Assembly (NCBI GenBank): GCA_010692425.1 | Contig: JAAHHJ010000017.1 | Coordinates: forward strand, 90,084 to 154,083 | Reading direction: 5' to 3' | Origin: Symploca sp. SIO3C6 | Lineage (GTDB): Bacteria > Cyanobacteriota > Cyanobacteriia > Cyanobacteriales > Coleofasciculaceae | DNA: 64,000 nucleotides | In this document: positions 17,570 through 27,833 of the stretch, one piece after another | Layout of the letters: each line of letters starts with the position of its first letter | How positions within the stretch are numbered: position 1 is the stretch's first letter | Notes under the pieces: model-generated | Seen by the model: only the letters and a program-made list of their open reading frames with translations | Told to the model about the DNA's origin: nothing | Databases searched by the model: none | Program-made: the position numbers and the translations under genes

Positions 17570-20224
17570 TTATTTGGTTTTGGTACTTTTTTTAGCAGTT
17601 GTCTTCTTAGTAGTTGAGGAAGTCTTACTCTTACTCGAAGTAGTTGACTTTTTCGATTTAGAGCTAGATTTCTTAGTAGCTTCTTTAGCCGCTAAAAGCT
17701 CCAGCGCTATTTCTAAAGTAATATCTTCCACCTGCTTACCCTCAGGGAGAGAGGCATTAGTTTTGCCATGTTTAACATAGGGACCATAGGGACCATTGTA
17801 GATATTTACCGGCTCCTCACTATCAGGATGAGAACCCAATTCCCTTAAGGGAGTCTTAGATTGGCTACGGCTACCGCCCCGCGTTTTCTTGGGTTGTGCC
17901 AATAGTTCCAAGGCTCGTTCAAGGTTAACTGTCAAAACATCATCACCAGCTTTGAGGGAGCGGTAATCCTTTCCTTCCTTACCCTGGTTGTGAACCACAT
18001 AGGGACCAAATCTACCCAGTCCTGCTTGGATTTTACAGCCTGTCTCTGGATGAAGACCTAGTTCACGGGGCAAAGAAAGCAAGCCCACTGCTATTTCCAA
18101 AGTCACATTTTCTACAGTCAGGCCCTTGGTGAGGGAAGCCCGTTTAGGTTTTTTATTGTCCTCTGAGGCTTCGCCCAACTGCACATAAGGACCATAGCTA
18201 CCAAGCATGATATAAATTGGCTCACCTGTTTCTGGATGAAATCCCAATTTGTCAGGCCCTTCAGTTTTTTGCCGCAGTAAGGTTTCTACTTGCTCTGGGT
18301 CTAATTCTGCTGGTGTTAAGTCTTTGGGAATTGAAGCAGAGACGCGCCCGTCGTCATTTTCAGTCTCAATGTAGGGACCATAGCGACCAATACGGACTTT
18401 AGCATCCAGGTTATCTAGTTCAACGGTACGGGCTTGATTGGGGTCAATAAGGCTCTCTTGTTCTTTCACCTGAGTCTCTAGTCCCTTTTCTCCAAGGTAA
18501 AATTCTTGTAAGTAAGGAAGGGATTGAGCTTCACCAGTAGAAATTTCGTCAAGGGTTTGCTCCATCTTTGAGGTGAAGCTGTTATCTACTAGATTGGGAA
18601 AGTATTGCTCTAGAAGACCTGTAACTGCAAAAGCGGTGAAGGTGGGAACCAGAGCATTGCCCTGGGGCTGAACATAGCCTCGATCAATGATTGTGCCAAT
18701 AATGCTGGCGTAGGTACTAGGACGCCCAATGCCTTCACTTTCAAGGGTTTTAACTAAAGAGGCTTCCGTATAACGTGCTGGTGGTTGAGTTTCGTGACCA
18801 ACAGCTTCGAGTGCCTTGCAGTTGGGGTGATCCCCTACCTTCAGAGGGGGTAAAATCACTTCTTGGTCTTCTAGGGCTGCATCTGGGTCATCAGAACCTT
18901 CGACATAGGCTCGCAAGAAACCAGGAAAGTCAATGCGTTTGCCGGTGGAGCGAAAACCAGCTTCTTCCACTTGTAGCCCGACAGAGATCATAGTTTGCTG
19001 GGAGTCTGCCATTTGTGAGGCAACAGTGCGCTTCCAAATTAGGTCATAGAGAGCCAACTCTTGAGCTGCCAAACCAGTTTGCTTGGGTGTGCGAAAGGTG
19101 CTGCCTGCAGGACGAATTGCTTCGTGGGCTTCTTGAGCGCCCTTGCTTTTAGTGTTGTACTGGCGGGGTTTAGGGCTCAGATATTGGGATCCGTATTTTT
19201 CCTCAACGCAGCTACGAGCCGCCGCAATCGCTTGTTCTGACAAATGTACTGAATCTGTCCGCATGTAGGTAATAAAACCTTGCTCATAGAGATTTTGAGC
19301 AATCCGCATCGTCTCCCGAGCGCCCAAGCGCAGTTTCCGGTTCGCTTCTTGTTGTAGAGTCGAGGTGGTAAAGGGTGCAGAAGGTTTGCGAGTAACTGGT
19401 CGTTCGTCTAACTCGCTAACTGTCCAAGTTTTGTCTAGAAGTCGCTCGCGAAGTTCTCTGGCTTCAGCTTCATTGAGTAATCTAACCCTACGACCTTCGA
19501 TAATTTGACCAGTGTTGGGGTCAAAATCGCTGCCTGTAGCAACTTTCGTACCTGCTAAGGTAACTAACTTGGCATCAAAGGGGTTTTTTTCCTGCTCTAA
19601 GAGGGCTTTGAGGTCCCAGTAGCTACCTTTGCGGAAAGCCCGTCGCTGACGTTCTTTGTTAACTAACAACCTAACAGCAACCGACTGCACCCGCCCAGCA
19701 GATAAGCCAAAGGCGATTTTTTTCCATAGCAGGGGCGAGAGAGTATAACCCACTAGTCGGTCTAAAATTCGCCTAGTTTCCTGTGCCTGTACCAGTGGCT
19801 CATGGATACTCCGGCAGTTTCGTAGTGCTTTTTGGATGGCTTCTTTGGTAATTTCATGAAATACCATTCGCTTGGTAGGGACTTTTGGCTTGAGCAGTTG
19901 CAATAAATGCCAACTAATGCTTTCCCCTTCGCGGTCTTCGTCTGTGGCGAGAACCAGCTCATCAGCTTCTTTAAGCGCATCTTTGAGCTGCTGAACCACT
20001 TTCTTTTTGGCTTTGGGAACTACGTACAAGGGTTCAAAGTTCGACTCCACATTCACCCCTAGCTGCGCCCATTTTTCATCTTTTAGGGATGCAGGAATTT
20101 CAGTGGCGGACTGAGGTAGATCGCGAACATGTCCCATCGAAGCCTCTACACGGTAGTTAGAGGGCAAGTAGTTGCGAATGGTACGTGCTTTGGTGGGAGA
20201 TTCGACGATGACGAGGGTTGTCAT
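17570..20224 (-). CDS. topA: DNA topoisomerase I
   Basis: 884 residues. TOPRIM domain at the start ([18 protein letters not shown], then the acidic TDEDREGE motif), the type IA core with the catalytic tyrosine in ITYMRTDSV near residue 317, and [12 protein letters not shown]. Relaxes negative supercoils by single-strand passage. Instead of zinc ribbons, the C-terminus has a series of GPYV-type repeats ([44 protein letters not shown]) and ends with a Lys/Ser/Thr-rich tail, as usual for cyanobacterial TopA. Complete; ATG at 20224 begins the TOPRIM strand directly. Confidence 0.97.
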   Translation of the reverse strand: MTTLVIVESPTKARTIRNYLPSNYRVEASMGHVRDLPQSATEIPASLKDEKWAQLGVNVESNFEPLYVVPKAKKKVVQQLKDALKEADELVLATDEDREGESISWHLLQLLKPKVPTKRMVFHEITKEAIQKALRNCRSIHEPLVQAQETRRILDRLVGYTLSPLLWKKIAFGLSAGRVQSVAVRLLVNKERQRRAFRKGSYWDLKALLEQEKNPFDAKLVTLAGTKVATGSDFDPNTGQIIEGRRVRLLNEAEARELRERLLDKTWTVSELDERPVTRKPSAPFTTSTLQQEANRKLRLGARETMRIAQNLYEQGFITYMRTDSVHLSEQAIAAARSCVEEKYGSQYLSPKPRQYNTKSKGAQEAHEAIRPAGSTFRTPKQTGLAAQELALYDLIWKRTVASQMADSQQTMISVGLQVEEAGFRSTGKRIDFPGFLRAYVEGSDDPDAALEDQEVILPPLKVGDHPNCKALEAVGHETQPPARYTEASLVKTLESEGIGRPSTYASIIGTIIDRGYVQPQGNALVPTFTAFAVTGLLEQYFPNLVDNSFTSKMEQTLDEISTGEAQSLPYLQEFYLGEKGLETQVKEQESLIDPNQARTVELDNLDAKVRIGRYGPYIETENDDGRVSASIPKDLTPAELDPEQVETLLRQKTEGPDKLGFHPETGEPIYIMLGSYGPYVQLGEASEDNKKPKRASLTKGLTVENVTLEIAVGLLSLPRELGLHPETGCKIQAGLGRFGPYVVHNQGKEGKDYRSLKAGDDVLTVNLERALELLAQPKKTRGGSRSQSKTPLRELGSHPDSEEPVNIYNGPYGPYVKHGKTNASLPEGKQVEDITLEIALELLAAKEATKKSSSKSKKSTTSSKSKTSSTTKKTTAKKSTKTK

Positions 20225-21289
20225 AGGAATTTTTTGAAAATAGCAGCTAAGCTGAACAGTTTAATCCAAGTAAACTTTGCAAGATTTCAAGTAAGTTAAG
20301 CGGTGTACAAGGGCAATTTACTCAACACTATATAGCTGGCGTGTAGACTTCACATCGCGAGTGCTTGAGTGAGGGAAGCCCGGATGTACCCTTTGTTGAT
20401 ACTAAGCTAACTTTGCCTCCCCCAGATTGTGCAAAAGTTGACGAGGAGAGGGCAGCACTCAGTGTTCCCGGAAGGAAATCTAAGCAAGGGTTTTAGACTT
20501 TTCGTTTCACCTAGCTACTCAATTATTGAAGTCTCTTAATTTCTCTTATATCTGATGAAGGTGAAGTGACTCTTATTTTTCCAGATTGTGCCAGAATTGT
20601 GGCTAAACCTGGTCATGGCTCAAAAATTTAACAGGTATATTAGATTTATGCTGAAAAGCTAAGGCACTCTTTTATCCTGGAGAAACAGTTAAGCAGTAAG
20701 CAAGATATGGTGAAAATGTCGGCAATTAGGATAAAGAAATATTTGTCGAGAGTTAATAAGATTTCCTAGGCGCAAGGGTGAGTACATCCTCTACACTGTA
20801 ACCACGCTGATTAGGCTCGTGAACCAATCTTTGCATAACAACTATCGGGTATGCAAGGGCGTTGGGTAGCAGGGCTACTAAAAGCCTACACTCTAAAGCC
20901 TTTGGTCTATGCCCGTAGGGCTATCACCCGAAGGGTTAGTAGCAGGAATGCGTTACTAGGTGCAATTCGCTACACAAGGAGTTGCCATCATCGATATGAT
21001 AAAAAAGTTAATCTCACAATAAACTCTAAAAATGGGTTTCAAGCTCTGCCCTATAAGGGTGGCTTGGTTCTAGGCGAGGATATAATTCTTAAAGTCCCAG
21101 GCGGATAGCCTGAGACTTTAAACAGACGAGTCCCAAGCGTAAGACTATCGTAAAAGTTAGCAGCATCCAAGGAAGCGTCAACCTACCCTCCAAATTCATA
21201 CGGCTGTCGCTGTTTGGGTAGATGGGAATCCCTGCGCCTTCTAGGTTGGGGAGGATGTCACATAACCATAGACTATAAAAGTAAAAACT
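20225..21289. other. 1-kb spacer between topA and ndhB with decayed structured element
   Basis: No credible gene. The right half (about 20780-21262) is dense in hairpins, including GCATA...TATGC near 20876-20897 (approximate) and a long stem of TAAAGTC-CCAGGC...GCCTG-GACTTTA (21090-21122). It ends with a sequence (AATCCCTGCGCCTTCTAGG) like the right end of the TnpB element at 62.5 kb. I read it as the remains of an IS200/IS605-type element and its RNA. Confidence 0.45.
21088..21122 (+). ncRNA. Strong stem-loop, possible omega-RNA remnant
   Basis: TTAAAGTCCCAGGCGGATAG then CCTGAGACTTTAA form an almost perfect 12-bp hairpin. It precedes, by about 130 nt, a right-end-like motif. Could be part of a transposon guide RNA or an independent RNA. 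Confidence 0.35.
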
Positions 21290-22864
21290 ATGGATTTTGC
21301 CAGTGTTGCTGCCCAGCTTAATGCTGGGGTGATTTTGCCAGAGGGGATCGTTATTATCACCCTCTTGCTAGTTTTAGTGATTGACCTGATTGCTGGCAGG
21401 AGTGCTGTAAAAGTAATTCCTTACGTCGCAATTGGGGGTTTATTAATTTCCATATTAGCCCTGTGCTACCAATGGGATGTTGTTAATCCTATTGCCTTTC
21501 TTGGGGGATTTAATGGTGATACCCTGAGTGTTGCTTTCCGAGGCATCATTGCTCTGTCGGCTGCTGTAACGATTATGATGTCTATATCTTACGTGCAGCA
21601 GTCTGGTACGTCCTTGGCAGAATTTATTGGAATTTTGCTGACTGCTACTTTGGGAGGGATGTTTCTTTCTGGGGCCCAGGAGTTGGTGACAATTTTTGTT
21701 TCCCTGGAAACCTTGAGTATTTCTTCCTATATGATCACGGGCTATATGAAGCGTGATCCTCGCTCCAATGAGGCAGCTTTAAAATATTTGCTGATTGGAG
21801 CAGCAAGTTCTGCAGTCTTCCTTTATGGTGTATCTTTGCTATACGGTTTGTCTGGAGGAGAGACGAACTTGATGGCAATCGCGCAGGGCATTGCTGATTT
21901 AAAATCTGGTCAATCCCTAGGGATTTTGATTGCTCTGGTATTTGCGATCGCTGGCATTGCCTTTAAAATTTCAGCAGTTCCCTTCCACCAATGGACACCT
22001 GATGTCTACGAAGGTTCTCCTACTCCTGTAGTTGCCTTTCTCTCGGTTGGTTCTAAAGCTGCTGGCTTTGCCCTGGCGATTCGCTTACTAACTACTGCCT
22101 TCCCCCTAGTCAGCGAAGAATGGCACTTAATCTTCACTGCCCTGGCTGTGTTAAGCATGGTATTAGGGAATGTGGTTGCCCTCACCCAAACCAGCATGAA
22201 GCGGTTACTAGCCTATTCTTCCATTGCTCAGGCTGGGTTCGTAATGATTGGTTTAATTGCTGGTACTGATGCCGGTTACTCCAGCATGATTTTTTACTTG
22301 CTGGTTTATTTATTCATGAACTTGGGTGGTTTCATCTGCGTGATTCTCTTCACCTTGCGTACTGGCACTGACCAAATTAGTGAGTACGCTGGACTATATC
22401 ATAAAGACCCACTAGTGACTTTAGGCTTAAGTATTTGTTTACTATCCTTGGGAGGGATTCCACCTCTGGCAGGGTTTTTCGGTAAAATTTACTTGTTCTG
22501 GGCAGGTTGGCAAGCGGGATTGTATGGTTTAGTACTCTTAGGTCTGATTACTAGCGTAATCTCGATTTACTATTACATCCGCGTGGTCAAAATGATGGTG
22601 GTGAAAGAACCCCAGGAAATGTCTGAGTCTGTGAAAAATTATCCAGAAATTAGCTGGACTCTTCCTGGTATGCGTCCTCTGCAAGTGGGTTTAGTGTTGT
22701 CGGTATTTGCTACTTCTGTAGTAGGAATTCTTTCTAACCCACTATTTACACTGGCGAATGATTCTGTTACTAAAACTCAGATTTTGCAATCGCAAGTGGT
22801 AGAAATGCAAACAGTTGGCTCTGTTGTTGGGGAACGGAGTCTATCTTTGTATCCCAAGGATTAA
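21290..22864 (+). CDS. ndhB: NAD(P)H-quinone oxidoreductase subunit 2
   Basis: 524 residues and about 14 transmembrane helices; a proton-pumping antiporter-like subunit of the cyanobacterial NDH-1 complex in the thylakoid membrane, used in respiration, cyclic electron flow and CO2 uptake. Recognisable segments include [39 protein letters not shown] and [20 protein letters not shown], the conserved proton-translocation helices. ATG at 21290 fits the usual N-terminus (MDFA...LPEG). Followed by a terminator-like hairpin; no other ndh gene is adjacent, as common for ndhB. Confidence 0.97.
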   Translation: MDFASVAAQLNAGVILPEGIVIITLLLVLVIDLIAGRSAVKVIPYVAIGGLLISILALCYQWDVVNPIAFLGGFNGDTLSVAFRGIIALSAAVTIMMSISYVQQSGTSLAEFIGILLTATLGGMFLSGAQELVTIFVSLETLSISSYMITGYMKRDPRSNEAALKYLLIGAASSAVFLYGVSLLYGLSGGETNLMAIAQGIADLKSGQSLGILIALVFAIAGIAFKISAVPFHQWTPDVYEGSPTPVVAFLSVGSKAAGFALAIRLLTTAFPLVSEEWHLIFTALAVLSMVLGNVVALTQTSMKRLLAYSSIAQAGFVMIGLIAGTDAGYSSMIFYLLVYLFMNLGGFICVILFTLRTGTDQISEYAGLYHKDPLVTLGLSICLLSLGGIPPLAGFFGKIYLFWAGWQAGLYGLVLLGLITSVISIYYYIRVVKMMVVKEPQEMSESVKNYPEISWTLPGMRPLQVGLVLSVFATSVVGILSNPLFTLANDSVTKTQILQSQVVEMQTVGSVVGERSLSLYPKD

Positions 22865-22878
22865 TTTCTCTAAAAAAG

Positions 22879-22910
22879 CAAACCCTGCTCTACTCCAAGG
22901 GTAGGGTTTT
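22879..22910 (+). terminator. Terminator after ndhB
   Basis: AAACCCT...AGGGTTTT hairpin 15 nt after the ndhB stop, with a short T-run. Confidence 0.6.
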
Positions 22911-22918
22911 GCCTTTGA

Positions 22919-22949
22919 TGGTTCATGGTTCATGGTTCATAGTTCATTG
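22919..22949. repeat. Heptamer tandem repeat (GGTTCAT)
   Basis: Four near-identical 7-nt units of GGTTCAT, the last degenerate. Heptanucleotide repeats of this kind are typical of heterocystous cyanobacterial spacers. Confidence 0.8.
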
Positions 22950-23148
22950 CTATAGCAACGGAGATGTCAGTTAGGACATTCTATATTTGTTCAAGGGAAC
23001 AGGGAACAAGGAAGTGTCCTAACAGCTGTGGCGACTGCTATATTAACGATGAGCAAAGGCGATAAATTATGTTACATACTTGTAATTAATTGGGGTTAAA
23101 ATCAAGATTAAATAGCTATAAAGTAGGATAGATAAGGGATCAATAGTT

Positions 23149-23376
23149 ATGGAATCGAAAGTAAAATCTGACTATGAAACTGCTTCGTTACCACCTAAGA
23201 TTCCAGGAACAGCTGAGGGCATATCCAGAGTAATTTGCCTGCTAGGTAATCGTACCAAAGCTGAACTTAAGCGCAAGGCTCAGCAGGAGTTGATTGATTT
23301 AATTGGAACTTATCCTAATATCCAGCAAGCAGCTGAATGGAAAAAGTCTCTGCGGCAACTGTCTAAATCTGAATGA
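23149..23376 (+). CDS. Small conserved-looking protein, unknown
   Basis: 75 residues, hydrophilic, with a predicted helical C-half (KAELKRKAQQELIDLIGTYP). No motif recognised. ATG is preceded by GGGATCAATAGTT, a weak ribosome site. Stands alone between ndhB and the CbiG-CobJ gene. Coding character (charged residue pattern, absence of rare features) makes it probable, but no function can be stated. Confidence 0.55.
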   Translation: MESKVKSDYETASLPPKIPGTAEGISRVICLLGNRTKAELKRKAQQELIDLIGTYPNIQQAAEWKKSLRQLSKSE

Positions 23377-23551
23377 TATACCAAAAATAACTTTAAACGA
23401 GAAATAGCCAGCTGTAATTGTTAATTATTGAAGCGTCGCGGTGCGTGCTTTTAAACCGCTCCGCAACATTGGCTTAGAATCGGCGTTTTTCAAAGCGCTC
23501 CAGATGTTAATACCTGTGAAATATTCCCCTCTATAAAAATAGAAAATAGCT

Positions 23552-25507
23552 TTGCTGTTCAATGATTTCCAACCCCTAGCTGCGATCGCTACTACCCCTG
23601 TAGCTGCTCAAAAACTACAATCGATGTGTCAAACTGCTGGGGCGACACTTTGGGTGCCAGAGTCTCTCAATCACCTCAAACTTAAACAGATTAAGTTCTA
23701 TAGTGGCTCACTTAAAGACCATATTGCCTCGCTGTGGTTCCAAAATCGCGCTTTGGTTTTCTGCTTGGCAACTGGAGCAGTGGTGCGCTTAATTGCTCCT
23801 CTGCTAGAGGATAAATCCCGTGATCCAGCAATAGTGGTGGTAGAGCAAGGAGGACGTTTTGTAATAAGTTTGTGCAGCTCTCATCAAAGGGGTGCTAACC
23901 AGTTGGCACAGTTAGTTGCTCATCAACTGGGAGCAGTACCAATCTTAACAGGAGCTGCTGCTGATTTAGGGATACCAGGTATTGATGTATTAGGTATTCC
24001 CTTCGGTTGGCTTCGTGGAGAGGGGAATTGGACAGGTGTTAGTGCAGCGGCAGCACGTGGTGAGTCTATAGAGGTGATTCAGGAAGCTGGTTCGATTTTG
24101 TGGCAAAGTCATCTTAAAGAAGGACATCCCTTTGAGTTTGGCGCATCTGGAGACTCTAAAGCTAGAATTTGGATTAGTTCCCAAGTTAAATCTCCTCAAG
24201 CATCTCTAGAAATAGAAAAGGGGAAAGGGGAAGGGGAAGGGGTAAAGGTTTTTAAAAATAAAAATAGCATTCAAAATCCATTGCTCATCCCAGAGGTGCA
24301 GTGGCATCCAAGGGTATTATGGGTTGGAATTGGATGCGAGCGTGGAACTTCAAAAGAACTTTTAGTAACAGCAATTGAGCAGACTTGTCAGCGCTATCAG
24401 TTAGCAACAGCAGCGATCGCAGCAATTGCTACTATTGATCTCAAAGCTGATGAAGTGGGTTTGGTGGAATTGTGCGCAGAGCATAATTGGCCGTTACGAA
24501 CTTTTCCAGCTGAAGTACTCGGCGGTGTAAGTGTACCTAATCCTTCTCGAATTGTGAAGAAAGAAGTAGGAACCCCCAGCGTAGCCGAGGCGGCGGCTCT
24601 ACTAGCAGCGTCATCTCAAACTCTTTTGGTATCTAAACAAATTTTCCGCTCTCAAAGCCTAAATTTAGATATTGCCAAGCTAGAGGGAGATAACAACATC
24701 CACAATTACCAAGGAGCAGTAACGGTAGCGATCGCTCAATCTGAATTAGAATACACTGGTCGTAATGGGCAATTGTTCTTAGTTGGCACTGGTCCTGGTC
24801 AACTTGACCAAATGACCCCGGCAGCCCAAACTGCTGTTACCAAAGCCGATGCTGTAATTGGTTATTCCCTATATATAGATTTAATCACAGCTTTGAGGCG
24901 TCCAGGGCAAATTATTGAGGCCCTACCAATTACCAAGGAGCGCCAACGGGCGCAAAGAGCAATTGAATTAGCTGAGTGGGGGTTATCTGTGGCAGTTATT
25001 TCCTCCGGTGATTGTGGTATCTATGGCATGGCAGGGTTAGTCTTTGAAGAGCTCCGCAATCAGGGATGGGATGGCAAAAAGCCAGAGATACAGTTGTTTC
25101 CTGGTATCAGCGCTCTGCAAGCTGCTGCTTCTCGCGTTGGTGCTCCGTTAATGCACGATTTCTGTGCCATTAGTTTGAGTGATCTGTTAACGCCCTGGAA
25201 GGTGATAGAAAAACGTCTAGAAGCAGCAGCGCAGGCGGATTTTGTCACAGCATTATATAATCCGCAATCACGTAAACGAACTCAACAAATTGCGATCGCT
25301 CAAGATATATTTCTTAAATATCGTCATCCTCATACTCCTGTGGCAATTGTGCGCTCTGCCTATCGAGAGGATGAGCAAGTAACTCTGACAACTCTCGACA
25401 AATTTCTAGATCTACCCATTGATATGCTCTCAACTGTGCTCATTGGCAATCAGAGTACTGATATCTATTCTAATTGGATGATTACCCCGCGGGGATACTT
25501 AGGATAA
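23552..25507 (+). CDS. cobJ: CbiG-CobJ fusion (precorrin-3B C17-methyltransferase)
   Basis: 651 residues joining two corrin-ring enzymes. Residues 1-375 are a CbiG-like domain (lactone opening of cobalt-precorrin-5A; TPSVAEAAALLAA segment at its end). Residues about 405-650 are an SAM-dependent tetrapyrrole methylase of the CobJ/CbiH type, with the GTGPGQLDQMTPAA binding motif, GDCGIYGMA and LYNPQSRKR. A lysine/glycine/glutamate-rich linker (24213-24250, AAGGGG repeats) divides CbiG. Starts with TTG at 23552; a stop lies just upstream in frame, so no earlier start is possible. Shows that the host makes the corrin ring itself. Confidence 0.92.
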   Translation: MLFNDFQPLAAIATTPVAAQKLQSMCQTAGATLWVPESLNHLKLKQIKFYSGSLKDHIASLWFQNRALVFCLATGAVVRLIAPLLEDKSRDPAIVVVEQGGRFVISLCSSHQRGANQLAQLVAHQLGAVPILTGAAADLGIPGIDVLGIPFGWLRGEGNWTGVSAAAARGESIEVIQEAGSILWQSHLKEGHPFEFGASGDSKARIWISSQVKSPQASLEIEKGKGEGEGVKVFKNKNSIQNPLLIPEVQWHPRVLWVGIGCERGTSKELLVTAIEQTCQRYQLATAAIAAIATIDLKADEVGLVELCAEHNWPLRTFPAEVLGGVSVPNPSRIVKKEVGTPSVAEAAALLAASSQTLLVSKQIFRSQSLNLDIAKLEGDNNIHNYQGAVTVAIAQSELEYTGRNGQLFLVGTGPGQLDQMTPAAQTAVTKADAVIGYSLYIDLITALRRPGQIIEALPITKERQRAQRAIELAEWGLSVAVISSGDCGIYGMAGLVFEELRNQGWDGKKPEIQLFPGISALQAAASRVGAPLMHDFCAISLSDLLTPWKVIEKRLEAAAQADFVTALYNPQSRKRTQQIAIAQDIFLKYRHPHTPVAIVRSAYREDEQVTLTTLDKFLDLPIDMLSTVLIGNQSTDIYSNWMITPRGYLG

Positions 25508-25985
25508 AGCACTTCCACATAAATTACTCATCAACCTCACCCAAAAAACTTATTCAGCAAACTCTAAGTATCATTAATTTTTGTTACAACAGAATCTAGT
25601 TGATTTTTATGAAGTGTAGGAATATTTTTAGGAAGAGATATCATCAACAAAGAGATTGCTATATCTACTCTTTAAATTTGTCATAACTCGAGTTCATTTT
25701 TTTAAGTAATAAGTAATAAGTAATAAGTAATAAATATTCTTACTATTATAACAGTACGTATTAAGGTTAGGACAAGCTAAATCCCTAAAACTTTGTCAAA
25801 TTCTGCCCTGGAGCCTTGCGCGTAGCGCTATATTACTATCATTTACGTCGTTTATGTATGGTGTTTCTCAAATTGGTGAGTTACAATTCTTAGACTTTAG
25901 ATAGTAGGTAAGAACATGGGGTGTATCTCACGCTAGAAAGATAATTGCTATATTACTTGCAGTAAAACTATTTATAGCATTTTTT
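25508..25985. other. Spacer with heptamer repeat
   Basis: AT-rich, between two convergent genes. Contains four TAAGTAA/AATAAGT units (25703-25735). No gene or RNA recognised. Confidence 0.6.
25703..25735. repeat. Heptamer tandem repeat (AAGTAAT)
   Basis: Four tandem copies of AAGTAAT. The reverse complement of the same heptamer occurs at 33921-33951. Confidence 0.85.
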
Positions 25986-27023
25986 CTATTCGAGAGAAGA
26001 TTGAGTCGTTTCAGGTGGAGTTATATCCACTACTGCTTTTATACCGGGCTCGCTAGATTCTAAACCTGGTTTGCTGTTATTGATAGATTCTTCTGCTTGA
26101 GGAGAAATTGACGAATGAGAAGGATTATGAAGCTCAACATAATTATTTGGTGTTGTCGGTTTTGAAATCCAACTTAGTCCTCCTATAGCTCCGGCAATTA
26201 GGGCTATGTAGCCTAAATACAAATGAACTGAGTTAATATGTAATTTTAACGCTGAGTTTTTTTGAAACCAAGAGGTGGCTGTAGATGTAACTCGTTCATT
26301 TTCTGCTAAGGAAGCAGCTAGCTGTACACCATTGATACCTAAAGCTTCACCCAGTTTACATATGAAACCGCGAATGTAAATATCCTCTGGTAATTGCTCT
26401 ATATTACCAGCTTCCAAAGCCCGAATCTGATGAACTGGCACTAGGGTTTGAGCATGAAGTTCTTGCACAGAGAGTGAGTGATTTTGCCTAATTTGGCGAA
26501 GTTGTTGACCAATTTGACGTAGAAGCATCTCTCTTTCTGAGGCTACTTTTGAAACTGTATTTCGGTAATCAAGTTTTTTGTTAGTTTTAGACTTACCTAT
26601 CGTTCTATTACTAGAACTAGGTAGATAATTAGTATCCACTAAATTAGTGACTTGGGTACTACAATTGGTGTGGGAAGTTGATTCTGTTTTGGTTGGGTGA
26701 TGTTCCTGAAAAGCAGAAACATTTAAATTATGCTTGTCACCATCATCAGTTTCTTCAGAAATTATAGGTATGACACTATAATTTGCCATTATTTCTTTTA
26801 AAGTTAATCGGATTGCTTCTCGCCCTACTGCTTTGACTAGAACTTGACCTATTTCAAAAGTTTCTGCCAAAAGTTTCTCTAAACCAGCCATTGTACGGCA
26901 ATAAATTTCACTGCCCTGAAGTTCTATTTCGATCTTGTTAATGAGAGAATGCAATTCTTGTTGAGATATTTTTATGTTTGGGGAATTTATAAAATTACTA
27001 TCAATTTCAGGCTGGAAGATCAT
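25986..27023 (-). CDS. RodZ-like helix-turn-helix membrane protein
   Basis: 345 residues. A RodZ/YfgA-type helix-turn-helix lies at about 175-245 (QLRQIRQNHSLSVQELHAQT, IRALEAGNIEQLPEDIYIRG), followed by one transmembrane helix (LYLGYIALIAGAIGGLSW, about 270-290) and a short Ser/Pro-rich outer tail. The N-terminal 150 residues are unlike E. coli RodZ and have no recognised domain. RodZ links MreB to the cell-wall machinery and sets cell shape; a similar role is likely but the large N-terminal region is extra. Monocistronic. Confidence 0.75.
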   Translation of the reverse strand: MIFQPEIDSNFINSPNIKISQQELHSLINKIEIELQGSEIYCRTMAGLEKLLAETFEIGQVLVKAVGREAIRLTLKEIMANYSVIPIISEETDDGDKHNLNVSAFQEHHPTKTESTSHTNCSTQVTNLVDTNYLPSSSNRTIGKSKTNKKLDYRNTVSKVASEREMLLRQIGQQLRQIRQNHSLSVQELHAQTLVPVHQIRALEAGNIEQLPEDIYIRGFICKLGEALGINGVQLAASLAENERVTSTATSWFQKNSALKLHINSVHLYLGYIALIAGAIGGLSWISKPTTPNNYVELHNPSHSSISPQAEESINNSKPGLESSEPGIKAVVDITPPETTQSSLE

Positions 27024-27280
27024 CTGTCTTTTTCTTCTTAGTTTAATTTAGTGTTTAATTGAGTTGATATGCTCCCCTGTCTATGTGCTTCAAGCAAGTT
27101 ACTGCAATACAGTATACCTCTTGCACAAAACATTGTTGCAAGAAGTTTATTCAATATCTAGATAATCTTTTCGGTTCAATTAGGCAAAAATCAGGATATT
27201 GATGTGACTAAAATAACTAAAAACCACCTCTTATTTCACGCAAGAGATGGCTTTGTTGGCACGCGATTTAGATAATTTTA

Positions 27281-27665
27281 TGGAGCCTACGGGAATCGAA
27301 CCCGTGTCCGCCTTGGGTATTAACTTATCGCTCATTCACAGGCTTAGCCCCTCTAACCCTCAGGGCGGGAACCATCCATTATCCCGGATGACAGGATGCT
27401 TTGGTGGTTTTCTTAGCTAATAAGCTTACCAAAGACAGCTTACTAGAGCATCCGTTGGGGTTTGGTCTATAGTCCTTAACGGAGTCAAACTATAGACGCT
27501 CGAACCTGTAAGAGGTGTTTAGGCAACAGCAGCTGCCTTACGAGCAAAAGGAACGATGTTGTTCGCAGTTACGTTTTTTTGAGTCCGGTATTTACGAGAG
27601 AAGACTCACTCTCGACCTGAATCACGGGTTAGCTTTCGCCAACACGTCGAAACCATTAAGGCCCC
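27281..27665 (-). ncRNA. ssrA: tmRNA (transfer-messenger RNA)
   Basis: The 3' end on the minus strand has the T-arm GGTTCGATTCCCGTAGGCTC and final CCA; the 5' end reads GGGGCCTTAATGGTTTCGAC. The internal reading frame gives the tag ANNIVPFARKAAAVA and a stop, matching the cyanobacterial ANNIVxFARK pattern. Rescues stalled ribosomes together with SmpB. One-piece type. Confidence 0.97.
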
Positions 27666-27741
27666 CCGTTTACTAGATCCATATCCCTATTATAATAAAA
27701 TATTTGGCTGTTGGTAGAGATTGAAGAGGGAAAGCTATTTT

Positions 27742-27815
27742 GTCCCCGTGTCCCCGTGTCTCCGTGTCTCCGTGTCTCCGTGTCTCCGTGTCTCCGTGTC
27801 TCCGTATCTCCGCGT
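27742..27815. repeat. Heptamer tandem repeat (TCCGTGT)
   Basis: About ten tandem units of TCCGTGT with minor variants, between the tmRNA 5' end and the 3' end of the kinase gene. Confidence 0.9.
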
Positions 27816-27833
27816 CTTTAATGTCACCCCAAT

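Noticed and set aside
20851..21108. 85-residue open frame
   Set aside because: It lies across hairpins of the structured block and its composition is unlike the neighbouring genes; more likely RNA or element remnant.
27742..27815. Possible CRISPR array
   Set aside because: Units are 7 nt in tandem with no spacers; a simple repeat.
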